The position numbers and the translations under genes are program-made. A stretch of 6,027 bases of DNA from an uncultured Paracoccaceae bacterium (GTDB taxonomy: Bacteria > Pseudomonadota > Alphaproteobacteria > Rhodobacterales > Rhodobacteraceae). Location of the stretch: the NCBI GenBank assembly GCA_937907485.1, contig CALESR010000328.1, forward strand, positions 1 through 6,027. Direction: 5' to 3'. Shown here in pieces: positions 5,987 to 6,027 of the stretch (its first letter is position 1; the number at the start of each line of letters is the position of its first letter). The notes beneath the pieces are model-generated. The model was not told the origin of the DNA. It saw only the letters and a list, made by a program, of their open reading frames with translations, and ran no database searches.

Positions 5987-6027
5987 GAATCCGCGCCCCC
6001 ATCTTTGCGCTTCAACTATCCTCAGGG
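5987..6027. other. Upstream intergenic end of the window, no gene seen
   Basis: No start codon, stop or motif that I can assign lies between the -35 box and the window edge. Whether the neighbour beyond 6027 is divergent or runs the same way cannot be told from here. Confidence 0.5.

Noticed and set aside
5941..6027. Possible divergent promoter on the plus strand in the upstream region
   Set aside because: TTGATT at 5955-5960 has no acceptable -10 box at 16-18 nt, and no plus-strand start codon follows before the window edge.

Overview
The window is strongly GC-rich, and every gene I can support lies on the minus strand, so the window reads from right (about 6027) to left (1). Codon use, gene content and protein style point to an alphaproteobacterium, most likely of the Rhodobacteraceae/Paracoccaceae type. 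This is a judgement from sequence character; no search was run.

Two functional blocks are visible. Block A (about 5986 to 2952) is a compact catabolic operon: a short-chain dehydrogenase of the HSD17B10 / type II 3-hydroxyacyl-CoA dehydrogenase kind, a MarR-family regulator, and a feruloyl-CoA synthase-like acyl-CoA ligase. The genes overlap (GTGA, 4 nt, then 26 nt). The first gene is preceded by a near-consensus sigma70-type promoter (TTGACA, 17 nt, TGTAAT), and a 6-bp inverted repeat spans the -10 and presumed start site, where a MarR repressor could bind. The likely job is activation of a hydroxycinnamate-like aromatic acid (ferulate, p-coumarate or similar) to its CoA thioester, oxidation of a 3-hydroxyacyl-CoA during side-chain shortening, and control by a MarR protein that senses the CoA ester. 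Hydratase, thiolase or lyase and aldehyde dehydrogenase partners are not in the window.

Block B (2877 to 1, running off the left edge) is housekeeping-like: a TldE/PmbA protein, a CysQ/inositol-monophosphatase-family phosphatase with a TTG start, and the first 241 codons of a divergent Kdo-transferase (GT30/WaaA) homologue that has no membrane anchor and has lost the ELWPN motif. These genes also overlap (14 nt, then ATGA), so they are probably translated together. The 74-nt gap between the blocks (2878-2951) holds two small inverted repeats but no convincing intrinsic terminator.

The window is mostly ordinary. The points worth a second look are the altered Kdo-transferase homologue, the small dehydrogenase-regulator-ligase operon with its promoter/operator, and the shared translation-start element in that operon. 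I found no RNA genes, mobile elements or CRISPR arrays.
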